From assembly GCF_032854445.1 (NCBI RefSeq), contig NW_027018195.1, forward strand, positions 1 to 59,492: a stretch of 59,492 bases of DNA, written 5' to 3'. This stretch comes from Liolophura sinensis. Lineage: Eukaryota; Mollusca; Polyplacophora; Chitonida; Chitonidae. Made by a program: the position numbers and the translations under genes. Below are positions 12,901-23,663 of this stretch, one piece after another; position 1 is the first letter of the stretch, and every line of letters begins with the position of its first letter. The notes under the pieces were generated by a model. That model made no database searches and was not told where the DNA came from. It saw only the letters and a program-made list of their open reading frames with translations.

Positions 12901-15900
12901 GAGCCGTTGCTGGGCACGTGACTATGACATCAATGATCATTCAATTGTCGCTACAGCCAAAAGTATTGGTCGGAGAGCAACGCGGTTTGCACCATTCAAT
13001 TTCTCGTCACAAAATACGTCGGATTAGCCTCTTACCAGCAGCACTGGAACAGTTTTTCCACTTTTGCATTTTTGCCTGGTCTTTTTGTTTATTGAAATCG
13101 GATACACTGTACTATGCACAATCGCGACTGGTCGTTACTATATTCAACTTTTAACTATACGTTATGTGCCCTTCGGTAGCCCAGAAGACGTCAAATCTTT
13201 GGGCTAAGGCCCATTTAACTCATCCAGCAATTGTCTTACTTTTAAGTCCAAGACAATCTCAATGTCTTTATCTACGTGTAGAAAAAACCACACCATTCGT
13301 ACATAAAAAACACAATGTACTAGATACAGTCTGCTGTAAAAAGTACAACTGATCACTGACGCACATCAATAAGGTTCTAAAAGATGCGGAAATGGCCCAG
13401 GCATCGGCAGCTGTTAAAAAATTGCAAATTTCCCTGGTTTCCATGGAGTAAGAGCCGTTGCTGGGCACGTGACTATGACATCAATGATCATTCAATTGTC
13501 GCTACAGCCAAAAGTATTGTCGGAGAGCAACGCGGTTTGCACCATTCGATTTCTCGTCACAAAATACGTCGGATTAGCCTCTTACCAGCAGCACTGGAAC
13601 AGTTTTTCCACTTTTCCATTTTTGCCTGGTCTTTTTGTTAATTTGAAATCGGATACAATCTACTATGTACAATCGCGACTGGTCATTACTATATTCAACT
13701 TTTGACTATAAGTTATGTGCCCTTCTGTAGCCCAGAAGACGTCAAATCTTTGGCTAAACCCAATAAACTCACCCAGCAATTGTCTTACTTCTAAGTCCAA
13801 GACAATCTCAATGTCTTTATCTAGGTGTTGAAAAAGCACACCATTTGTACATAAAAAACACAAGGTACTAGATACAGTCTGCTGTAAAAAGTACAACTGA
13901 TCACTGACCCACATCAATAAGGTTCTAAAAGATGCGGAAATGGCCCAGGCATCGGCAGCTGTTTAAAAAATTGCAAATTTCCCTGGTTTCCATGGAGTAA
14001 GAGCCGTTGCTGGGCACGTGACTATGACATCAATGATAATTCAATTGTCGCTACAGCCAAAAGTATTGGTCGGAGAGCAACGCGGTTTGCACCATTCGAT
14101 TTCTCGTGACAAAATACGTCGGATTAGCCTCTTACCAGCAGCACTGGAACAGTTTTCCACTTTTGCATTTTTGCCTGGTCTTTTTGTTAATTGAAATCGG
14201 ATACACTGTACTATGCACAATCCCGACTGGTCGTTACTATATTCAACTTTTAGCTATACGTTATGTGCCCTTCGGTAGCCCAGAAGACGTCAAATCTTTG
14301 GGCTAAGCCCATTTAACTCATCCAGCAATTGTCTTACTTTTAAGTCCAAGACAATCTCAATGTCTTTATCTACGTGTAGAAAAACAACACCATTTGTACA
14401 TAAAAAAACACAAAGTACTAGATACAGTCTGCTGTAAAAAGTACAACTGATCACTGACCCACATCAATAAGGTTCTAAAAGATGCGGAATTGGCCCAGGC
14501 ATCGGCAGCTGTTTAGAAAATTGCAAATTTCCCTGGTTTCCATGTAGAAAGAGCCGTTGCTGGGCACGTGACTATGACATTAATGATCATTCAATTGTCG
14601 CTACAGCCAAAAGTATTGGTCGGAGAGTAACGCGGTTTGCACCATTCGATTCTCGTGACAAAATACGTCGGATTAGCCTCTTACCAGCCAGCACTGGAAC
14701 AGTTTTTCCACTTTTGCATATTTGCCTGGTCTTTTTGTTAATTGAAATCGGATACACTGTACTATGCACAATCGCGACTGGTCGTTACTATATTCAACTT
14801 TTAACTATACGTTATGTGGCCTTCGGTAGCCCAGAAGACGTCAAATCTTTGGGCTAAGCCCATTTAACTCACTCAGCCAATTGTCTTACTTTTAAGTCCA
14901 AGACAATCTCAATGTCTTTATCTACGTGTAGAAAAACCACACCGTTCGTACATAAAAAAACACAATGTACTAGATACAGTCTGCTGTAAAAAGTACAACT
15001 GATCACTGAACCACATCTATAAGGTTCTAATAGATGCGGAATTGGGCCAGGCATCGGCAGCTGTTAAAAAATTGCAAATTTCCCTGGTTTCCATGGAGTA
15101 AGAGCCGTTGCTGGGCACGTGATTATGACATCAATGATCATTCAATTGTCGCTACAGCCAAAAGTATTGGTCGGAGAGCAACGCGGTTTGCACCATTCGA
15201 TTTCTCGTGACAAAATACGTCGGATTAGCCTCTTACCAGCAGCACTGGAACGTTTTTCCACTTTTGCATTTTTGCCTGGTCTTTTTGTTAATTTAAAATC
15301 GGATACAATCTACTATGTAACAATCGCGACTGGTCATTACTATATTCAACTTTTGACTATAAGTTATGTGCCCTTCTGTAGCCCAGAAGACGTCAAATCT
15401 TTGGGCTAAGCCCATTTAACTCACCCAGCAATTGTCTTACTTTTAAGTCCAAGACAATCTCAATGTCTTTATCTAGGTGTAGAAAAAGCACACCATTTGT
15501 ACATAAAAAACACAAGGTACTAGATACAGTCTGCTGTAAAAAGTACAACTGATCACTGACCCACATCAATAAGGTTCTAAAAGATGCGGAAATGGCCCCA
15601 GGCATCGGCAGCTGTTTAAAAAATTGCAAATTTCCCTGGTTTCCATGGAGTAAGAGCCGTTGCTGGGCACGTGACTATGACATCAATGATCATTCAATTG
15701 TCGCTACAGCCAAAAGTATTGGTCGGAGAGCAACGCGTTTGCACCATTCGATTTCTCGTGATAAAATACGTCGGATTAGCCTCTTACCAGCAGCACTGGA
15801 ACAGTTTTTCCACTTTGCCATTTTTGCCTGGTCTTTTTGTTAATTGAAATCGGATACACTGTACTATGCACAATCGCGACTGGTCGTTACTATATTCAAC

Positions 15901-17059
15901 TTTTAACTATACGTTATGTGCCCTTCGGTAGCCCAGAAGACGTCAAATCTTTGGGCTAAGCCCATTTAACTCACTCAGCATATGTCTTACTTCTAAGTCC
16001 AAGACAATCTCAATGTCTTTATCTACGTGTAGAAAAACCACACCATTCGTACATAAAAAACACAATGTACTAGATACAGTCTGCTGTAAAAAGTACAACT
16101 GATCACTGACCCACATCAATAAGGTTCTAAAAGATGCGGAATTGGCCCAGGCATCGTCAGCTGTTTAGAAAATTTCAAATTTCCCTGGTTTCCATGGAGT
16201 AAGAGCCGTTGCTGGGCACGTGACTATGACATCAATGATCATTCAATTGTCGCTACAGCCAAAAGTATTGGTCGGAGAGCAACGCGGTTTGCACCATTCG
16301 ATTTCTCGTCACAAAATACGTCGGATTAGCCTCTTACCAGCAGCACTGAAACAGTTTTTTCCACTTTTGCATTTTTGTTTGGTCTTTTTGTTAATTGAAA
16401 TCGGATACACTGTACTATGCACAATCGCGACTGGTCGTTACTATATTCAACTTTTAACTATACGTTATGTGCCCTTCGGTAGCCCAGAAGACGTCAAATC
16501 TTTGGGCTAAGCCCATTTAACTCATCCAGCAATTGTCTTACTTTTAAGTCCAAGACAATCTCAATGTCTTTATCTACGTGTAGAAAAACCACACCATTCT
16601 TACATAAAAAACACAATGTACTAGATACAGTCTGCTGTAAAAAGTACAACTGATCACTGACCCACATCAATAAGGTTCTAAAAGATGCGGAAATGGCCCA
16701 GGCATCGGCAGCTGTTTAAAAAATTGCAAATTTCCCTGGTTTCCATGGAGTAAGAGCCGTTGCTGGGCACGTGACTATGACATCAATGATCATTCAATTG
16801 TCGCTACAGCCAAAAGTATTGGTCGGAGAGCAACGCGGTTTGCACCATTCGATTTCTCGTCACAAAATACGTCGGATTAGCCTCTTACCAGCAGCACTGG
16901 AACAGTATTTCCACTTTTGCATTTTTGCCTGGTCTTTTTGTTAATTTGAAATCGGATACAATCTACTATGTACAATCGCGACTGGTCATTACTATATTCA
17001 ACTTTTGACTATAAGTTATGTGCCCTTCTGTAGCCCAGAAGACGTCAAATCTTTGGGCT

Positions 17060-17609
17060 AAGCCCATTTAACTCACCCAGCAATTGTCTTACTTTTAAGT
17101 CCAAGACAATCTCAATGTCTTTATCTAGGTGTAGAAAAAGCACACCATTTGTACATAAAAAACACAAGGTACTAGATACAGTCTGCTGTAAAAAGTACAA
17201 CTGATCACTGACCCACATCAATAAGGTTCTAAAAGATGCGGAATTGGCCCAGGCATCGGCAGCTGTTTAGAAAATTGCAAATTTCCCTGGTTTCCATGGA
17301 GAAAGAGCCGTTGCTGGGCACGTGACTATGACATCAATGATCATTCAATTGTCGCTACAGCCAAAAGTATTGGTCGGAGAGCAACGCGGTTTGCACCATT
17401 CGATTTCTCGTGACAAAATACGTCGGATTAGCCTCTTACCAGCAGCACTGGAACAGTTTTTCCACTTTTGCATTTTTGCCTGGTCTTTTTGTTAATTGAA
17501 ATCGGATACACTGTACTATGCACAATCGCGACTGGTCATTACTATATTCAACTTTTGACTATAAGTTATGTGCCCTTCGGTAGCCCAGAAGACGTCAAAT
17601 CTTTGGGCT
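17060..17609. repeat. Monomer with mixed A/B tail
   Basis: The tail begins as class A (TTAATTGAAATCGG, ATACACTGTAC, TGCACAATC) and then switches to the class B pattern (GGTCATTAC, TTTTGACTATAAG), ending with CTTCGG. The linked substitutions that normally define A and B are therefore uncoupled here, with the exchange between about 17520 and 17540. A similar uncoupling is seen in monomer 1655, where TGTACAATC (class C) is followed by GGTCGTTAC and TTTTAACTATACG (class A). Confidence 0.8.
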
Positions 17610-20600
17610 AAGCCCATTTAACTCACTCAGCATATGTCTTACTTCTAAGTCCAAGACAATCTCAATGTCTTTATCTACGTGTAGAAAAACCACACCATTC
17701 GTACATAAAAAACACAATGTACTAGATACAGTCTGCTGTAAAAAGTACAACTGATCACTGAACCACATCTATAAGGTTCTAATAGATGCGGAATTGGGCC
17801 AGGCATCGGCAGCTGTTTAAAAAATTGCAAATTTCCCTGGTTTCCATGGAGTAAGAGCCGTTGCTGGGCACGTGACTATGACATCAATGATCATTCAATT
17901 GTCGCTACAGCCAAAAGTATTGGTCGGAGAGCAACGCGGTTTGCACCATTCGATTTCTCGTCACAAAATACGTCGGATTAGCCTCTTACCAGCAGCACTG
18001 GAACAGTTTTTCCACTTTTGCATTTTTGCCTGGTCTTTTTGTTAATTTGAAATCGGATACAATCTACTATGTACAATCGCGACTGGTCATTACTATATTC
18101 AACTTTTGACTATAAGTTATGTGCCCTTCTGTAGCCCAGAAGACGTCAAATCTTTGGGCTAAGCCCATTTAACTCACCCAGCAATTGTCTTACTTCTAAG
18201 TCCAAGACAATCTCAATGTCTTTATCTAGGTGTAGAAAAAGCACACCATTTGTACATAAAAAACACAATGTACTAGATACAGTCTGCTGTAAAAAGTACA
18301 ACTGATCACTGACCCACATCAATAAGGTTTTAAAAGATGCGGAATTGGCCCAGGCATCGGCAGCTGTTTAGAAAATTGCAAATTTCCCTGGTTTCCATGG
18401 AGAAAGAGCCGTTGCTGGGCACGTGACTATGACATCAATGATCATTCAATTGTGGCTACAGCCAAAAGTATTGGTCGGAGAGCAACGCGGTTTGCACCAT
18501 TCGATTTCTCGTCACAAAATACGTCGGATTAGCCTCTTACCAGCAGCACTGGAACAGTTTTTCCACTTTTGCATTTTTGCCTGGTCTTTTTGTTAATTTG
18601 AAATCGGATACAATCTACTATGTACAATCGCGACTGGTCATTACTATATTCAACTTTTGACTATAAGTTATGTGCCCTTCTGTAGCCCAGAAGACGTCAA
18701 ATCTTTGGGCTCAGCCCATTTAACTCACCCAGCAATTGTCTTACTTTTAAGTCCAAGACAATCTCAATGTCTTTATCTAGGTGTAGAAAAAGCACACCAT
18801 TTGTACATAAAAAACACAAGGTACTAGATACAGTCTGCTGTAAAAAGTACAACTGATCACTGACCCACATCAATAAGGTTCTAAAAGATGCGGAAATGGC
18901 CCAGGCATCGGCAGCTGTTTAGAAAATTGCAAATTTCCCTGGTTTCCATGGAGTAAGAGCCGTTGCTGGGCACGTGACTATGACATCAATGATCATTCAA
19001 TTGTGGCTACAGCCAAAAGTATTGGTCGGAGAGCAACGCGGTTTGCACCATTCGATTTCTCGTCACAAAATACGTCGGATTAGCCTCTTACCAGCAGAAC
19101 TGGAACAGTTTTTCCACTTTTGCATCTTTGCCTGGTCTTTTTGTTAATTGAAATAGGATACACTGTACTATGCACAATCGCGACTGGTCGTTACTATATT
19201 CAACTTTTAACTATACGTTATGTGCCCTTCGGTAGCCCAGAAGACGTCAAATCTTTGGGCTAAGCCCATTTAACTCACTCAGCATATGTCTTACTTCTAA
19301 GTCCAAGACAATCTCAATGTCTTTATCTACGTGTAGAAAAACCACACCATTCGTACATAAAAAACACAATGTACTAGATACAGTCTGCTGTAAAAAGTAC
19401 AACTGATCACTGAACCACATCTATAAGGTTCTAAAAGATGCGGAATTGGCCCAGGCATCGGCAGCTGTTTAAAAAATTGCAAATTTCCCTGGTTTCCATG
19501 GAGTAAGAGCCGTTGTTGGGCACGTGACTATGACATCAATGATCATTCAATTGTGGCTACAGCCAAAAGTATTGGTAGGAGAGCAACGCGGTTTGCACCA
19601 TTCGATTTCTCGTCACAAAATACGTCGGATTAGCCTCTTACCAGCAGCACTGGAACAGTTTTTCCACTTTTGCATTTTTGTTTGGTCTTTTTGTTAATTG
19701 AAATCGGATACACTGTACTATGCACAATCGCGACTGGTCGTTACTATATTCAACTTTTAACTATACGTTATGTGCCCTTCGGTAGCCCAGAAGACGTCAA
19801 ATCTTTGGGCTAAGCCCATTTAACTCATCCAGCAATTGTCTTACTTTTAAGTCCAAGACAATCTCAATGTCTTTATCTACGTGTAGAAAAACCACACCAT
19901 TCTTACATAAAAAACACAATGTACTAGATACAGTCTGCTGTAAAAAGTACAACTGATCACTGACCCACATCAATAAGGTTCTAAAAGATGCGGAAATGGC
20001 CCAGGCATCGGCAGCTGTTTAAAAAATTGCAAATTTCCCTGGTTTCCATGGAGTAAGAGCCGTTGCTGGGCACGTGACTATGACATCAATGATCATTCAA
20101 TTGTCGCTACAGCCAAAAGTATTGGTCGGAGAGCAACGCGGTTTGCACCATTCGATTTCTCGTCACAAAATACGTCGGATTAGCCTCTTACCAGCAGCAC
20201 TGGAACAGTTTTTCCACTTTTGCATTTTTGCCTGGTCTTTTTGTTAATTTGAAATCGGATACAATCTACTATGTACAATCGCGACTGGTCATTACTATAT
20301 TCAACTTTTGACTATAAGTTATGTGCCCTTCTGTAGCCCAGAAGACGTCAAATCTTTGGGCTAAGCCCATTTAACTCACCCAGCAATTGTCTTACTTTTA
20401 AGTCCAAGACAATCTCAATGTCTTTATCTAGGTGTAGAAAAAGCACACCATTTGTACATAAAAAACACAAGGTACTAGATACAGTCTGCTGTAAAAAGTA
20501 CAACTGATCACTGACCCACATCAATAAGGTTCTAAAAGATGCGGAATTGGCCCAGGCATCGGCAGCTGTTTAAAAAATTGCAAATTTCCCTGGTTTCCAT

Positions 20601-21462
20601 GGAGTAAGAGCCGTTGCTGGGCACGTGACTATGATATCAATGATAATTCAATTGTCGCTACAGCCAAAAGTATTGGTCGGAGAGCAACGCGGTTTGCACC
20701 ATTCGATTTCTCGTGACAAAATACGTCGGATTAGCCTCTTACCAGCAGCACTGGAACAGTTTTTCCACTTTTGCATTTTTGCCTGGTGTTTTTGTTAATT
20801 GAAATTGGATACACTGTACTATGCACAATCGCGACTGGTCGTTACTATATTCAACTTTTAACTATACGTTATGTGCCCTTCGGTAGCCCAGAAGACGTCA
20901 AATCTTTGGGCTAAGCCCATTTAACTCATCCAGCAATTGTCTTACTTTTAAGTCCAAGACAATCTCAATGTCTTTATCTACGTGTAGAAAAACAACACCA
21001 TTTGTACATAAAAAACACAAGGTACTAGATACAGTCTGCTGTAAAAAGTACAACTGATCACTGACCCACATCAATAAGGTTCTAAAAGATGCGGAATTGG
21101 CCCAGGCATCGTCAGCTGTTTAGAAAATTTCAAATTTCCCTGGTTTCCATGGAGTAAGAGCCGTTGCTGGGCACGTGACTATGACATCAATGATCATTCA
21201 ATTGTCGCTACAGCCAAAAGTTTTGGTCGGAGAGCAACGCGGTTTGCACCATTCGATTTCTCGTCACAAAATACGTCGGATTAGCCTCTTACCAGCAGCA
21301 CTGGAACAGTTTTTACACTTTTGCATTTTTGTTTGGTCTTTTTGTTAATTGAAATCGGATACACTGTACTATGCACAATCGCGACTGGTCGTTACTATAT
21401 TCAACTTTTAACTATAGGCTATGTGCCCTTCGGTAGCCCAGAAGACGTCAAATCTTTGGGCT

Positions 21463-22012
21463 AATCCCATTTAACTCACTCAGCATATGTCTTACTTCTA
21501 AGTCCAAGACAATCTCAATGTCTTTATCTACGTGTAGAAAAACCACACCATTCGTACACAAAAAACACAATGTACTAGATACAGTCTGCTGTAAAAAGTA
21601 CAACTGATCACTGAACCACATCTATAAGGTTCTAATAGATGCGGAATTGGGCCAGGCATCGGCAGCTGTTTAAAAAATTGCAAATTTCCCTGGTTTCCAT
21701 GGAGTAAGAGCCGTTGCTGGGCACGTGACTATGACATCAATGATCATTCAATTGTCGCTACAGCCAAAAGTATTGGTCGGAGAGCAACGCGGTTTGCACC
21801 ATTCGATTTCTCGTGACAAAATACGTCGGATTAGCCTCTTACCAGCAGCACTGGAACAGTTTTTCCACTTTTGCATTTTTGCCTGGTGTTTTTGTTAATT
21901 GAAATTGGATACACTGTACTATGCACAATCGCGACTGGTCGTTACTATATTCAACTTTTAACTATACGTTATGTGAACTTCGGTAGCCCAGAAGACGTCA
22001 AATCCTTGGGCT
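21463..22012. repeat. Reference satellite monomer (550 bp), number 40 of the array
   Basis: A clean, full-length monomer used here as coordinate reference. It has 225 G+C of 550 (41%) and about 19 CpG. Layout: a variable head (first ~220 bp) with A-rich stretches such as CATAAAAAAC or CACAAAAAAC; a conserved core (about 21691-21830) holding CCATGG, CACGTG and AATGATCATT; a T-rich stretch (GTTTTTCCACTTTTGCATTT, about 21858-21877); and a tail that defines class A, B or C, ending in GACGTC and TTGGGCT. This copy has the CACTCAGCATATG head, ACACAAAAAAC, GGTGTTTTT, AAATTGG and an A tail with the private change GTGAACTT. It is not recognised as a named satellite family. Confidence 0.95.
21663..21754. 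other. Palindrome and E-box cluster in the monomer core (reference copy)
   Basis: Within 92 bp the reference monomer has CAGCTG (21663-21668), CCATGG (21697-21702), CACGTG (21722-21727), AATGATCATT (21739-21748) and CAATTG (21749-21754). Three of these fit the CANNTG E-box pattern. TGATCA and CAACTG lie just upstream (21601-21610), and GACGTC lies at 21994-21999. The same set recurs in almost every monomer at the same phase and is among the least variable parts. On the minus strand the CACGTG context reads GTCACGTG, which fits the RTCACRTG site known for yeast Cbf1/CDEI. Protein binding here is conjecture; hexamer palindromes also arise by chance. Confidence 0.6.
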
Positions 22013-23663
22013 AATCCCATTTAACTCACTCAGCATATGTCTTACTTCTAAGTCCAAGACAATCTCAATGTCTTTATCTACGTGTAGAAAAACCACACCA
22101 TTCGTACACAAAAAACACAATGTACTAGATACAGTCTGCTGTAAAAAGTACAACTGATCACTGAACCACATCTATAAGGTTCTAATAGATGCGGAATTGG
22201 GCCAGGCATCGGCAGCTGTTTAAAAAATTGCAAATTTCCCTGGTTTCCATGGAGTAAGAGCCGTTGCTGGGCACGTGACTATGACATCAATGATCATTCA
22301 ATTGTCGCTACAGCCAAAAGTATTGGTCGGAGAGCAACGCGGTTTGCACCATTCGATTTCTCGTGACAAAATACGTCGGATTAGCCTCTTACCAGCAGCA
22401 CTGGAACAGTTTTTCCACTTTTGCATTTTTGCCTGGTGTTTTTGTTAATTGAAATTGGATACACTGTACTATGCACAATCGCGACTGGTCGTTACTATAT
22501 TCAACTTTTAACTATACGTTATGTGAACTTCGGTAGCCCAGAAGACGTCAAATCCTTGGGCTAAGCCCATTTAACTCATCCAGCAATTGTCTTACTTTTA
22601 AGTCCAAGACAATCTCAGTGTCTTTATCTACGTGTAGAAAAACCACACCATTTGTACATAAAAAACACAAGGTACTAGATACAGTCTGCTGTAAAAAGTA
22701 CAACTGATCACTGACCCACATCAATAAGGTTCTAAAAGATGCGGAAATGGCCCAGGCATCGGCAGCTGTTTAAAAAATTGCAAATTTCCCTGGTTTCCAT
22801 GGAGTAAGAGCCGTTGCTGGGCACGTGACTATGACATCAATGATCATTCAATTGTCGCTACAGCCAAAAGTATTGGTCGGAGAGCAACGCGGTTTGCACC
22901 ATTCGATTTCTCGTCACAAAATACGTCGGATTAGCCTCTTACCAGCAGAACTGGAACAGTTTTTCCACTTTTGCATTTTTGCCTGGTCTTTTTGTTAATT
23001 GAAATCGGATACACTGTACTATGCACAATCGCGACTGGTCGTTACTATATTCAACTTTTAACTATACGTTATGTGCCCTTCGGTAGCCCAGAAGACGTCA
23101 AATCTTTGGGCTAAGCCCATTTAACTCATCCAGCAATTGTCTTACTTTTAAGTCCAAGACAATCTCAATGTCTTTATCTACGTGTAGAAAAACCACACCA
23201 TTCTTACATAAAAAACACAATGTACTAGATACAGTCTGCTGTAAAAAGTACAACTGATCACTGACCCACATCAAAAAGGTTCTAAAAGATGCGGAAATGG
23301 CCCAGGCATCGGCAGCTGTTTAAAAAATTGCAAATTTCCCTGGTTTCCATGGAGTAAGAGCCGTTGCTGGGCACGTGACTATGACATCAATGATCATTCA
23401 ATTGTCGCTACAGCCAAAAGTATTGGTCGGAGAGCAACGCGGTTTGCACCATTCGATTTCTCGTCACAAAATACGTCGGATTAGCCTCTTACCAGCAGCA
23501 CTGGAACAGTTTTTCCACTTTTGCATTTTTGCCTGGTCTTTTTGTTAATTTGAAATCGGATACAATCTACTATGCACAATCGCGACTGGTCATTACTATA
23601 TTCAACTTTTGACTATAAGTTATGTGCCCTTCTGTAGCCCAGAAGACGTCAAATCTTTGGGCT

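Larger units (their letters stand above)
21463..22562. repeat. Two adjacent monomers identical by eye
   Basis: Monomers 21463-22012 and 22013-22562 are both 550 bp and I see no difference between them. Both carry rare changes found nowhere else in the window: GTGAACTT for GTGCCCTT and AAATCCTTGGG for AAATCTTTGGG. Both also share AATCCC at the head, ACACAAAAAAC, GGTGTTTTT and AAATTGG. The simplest reading is a very recent single-monomer tandem duplication by unequal exchange. An assembly artefact of one extra unit is the alternative. Confidence 0.9.

Noticed and set aside
12834-13154. Open frame of 106 codons, the longest in the window, and its many shorter relatives on the + strand
   Set aside because: It spans the ordinary monomer core and exists only where chance indels keep the frame open. 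Other monomers at the same phase stop earlier or shift frame, and alternative frames over the same bases are open too. No domain or signal is recognisable, so it is not called as a gene.
21463-22012. CENP-B box
   Set aside because: I looked for the TTCG-NNNN-A-NN-CGGG pattern on both strands of the monomer; the TTCG sites present (CATTCGTACA, CATTCGATTT, CTTCGGTAG) lack the required A and CGGG.
21463-22012. RNA polymerase III internal promoter
   Set aside because: TAGCCCAGAAG fits an A-box pattern, but the only B-box-like site, GGTTCTAATAG in the next monomer, has mismatches and lies about 200 bp away; no tRNA or SINE-like structure is visible.
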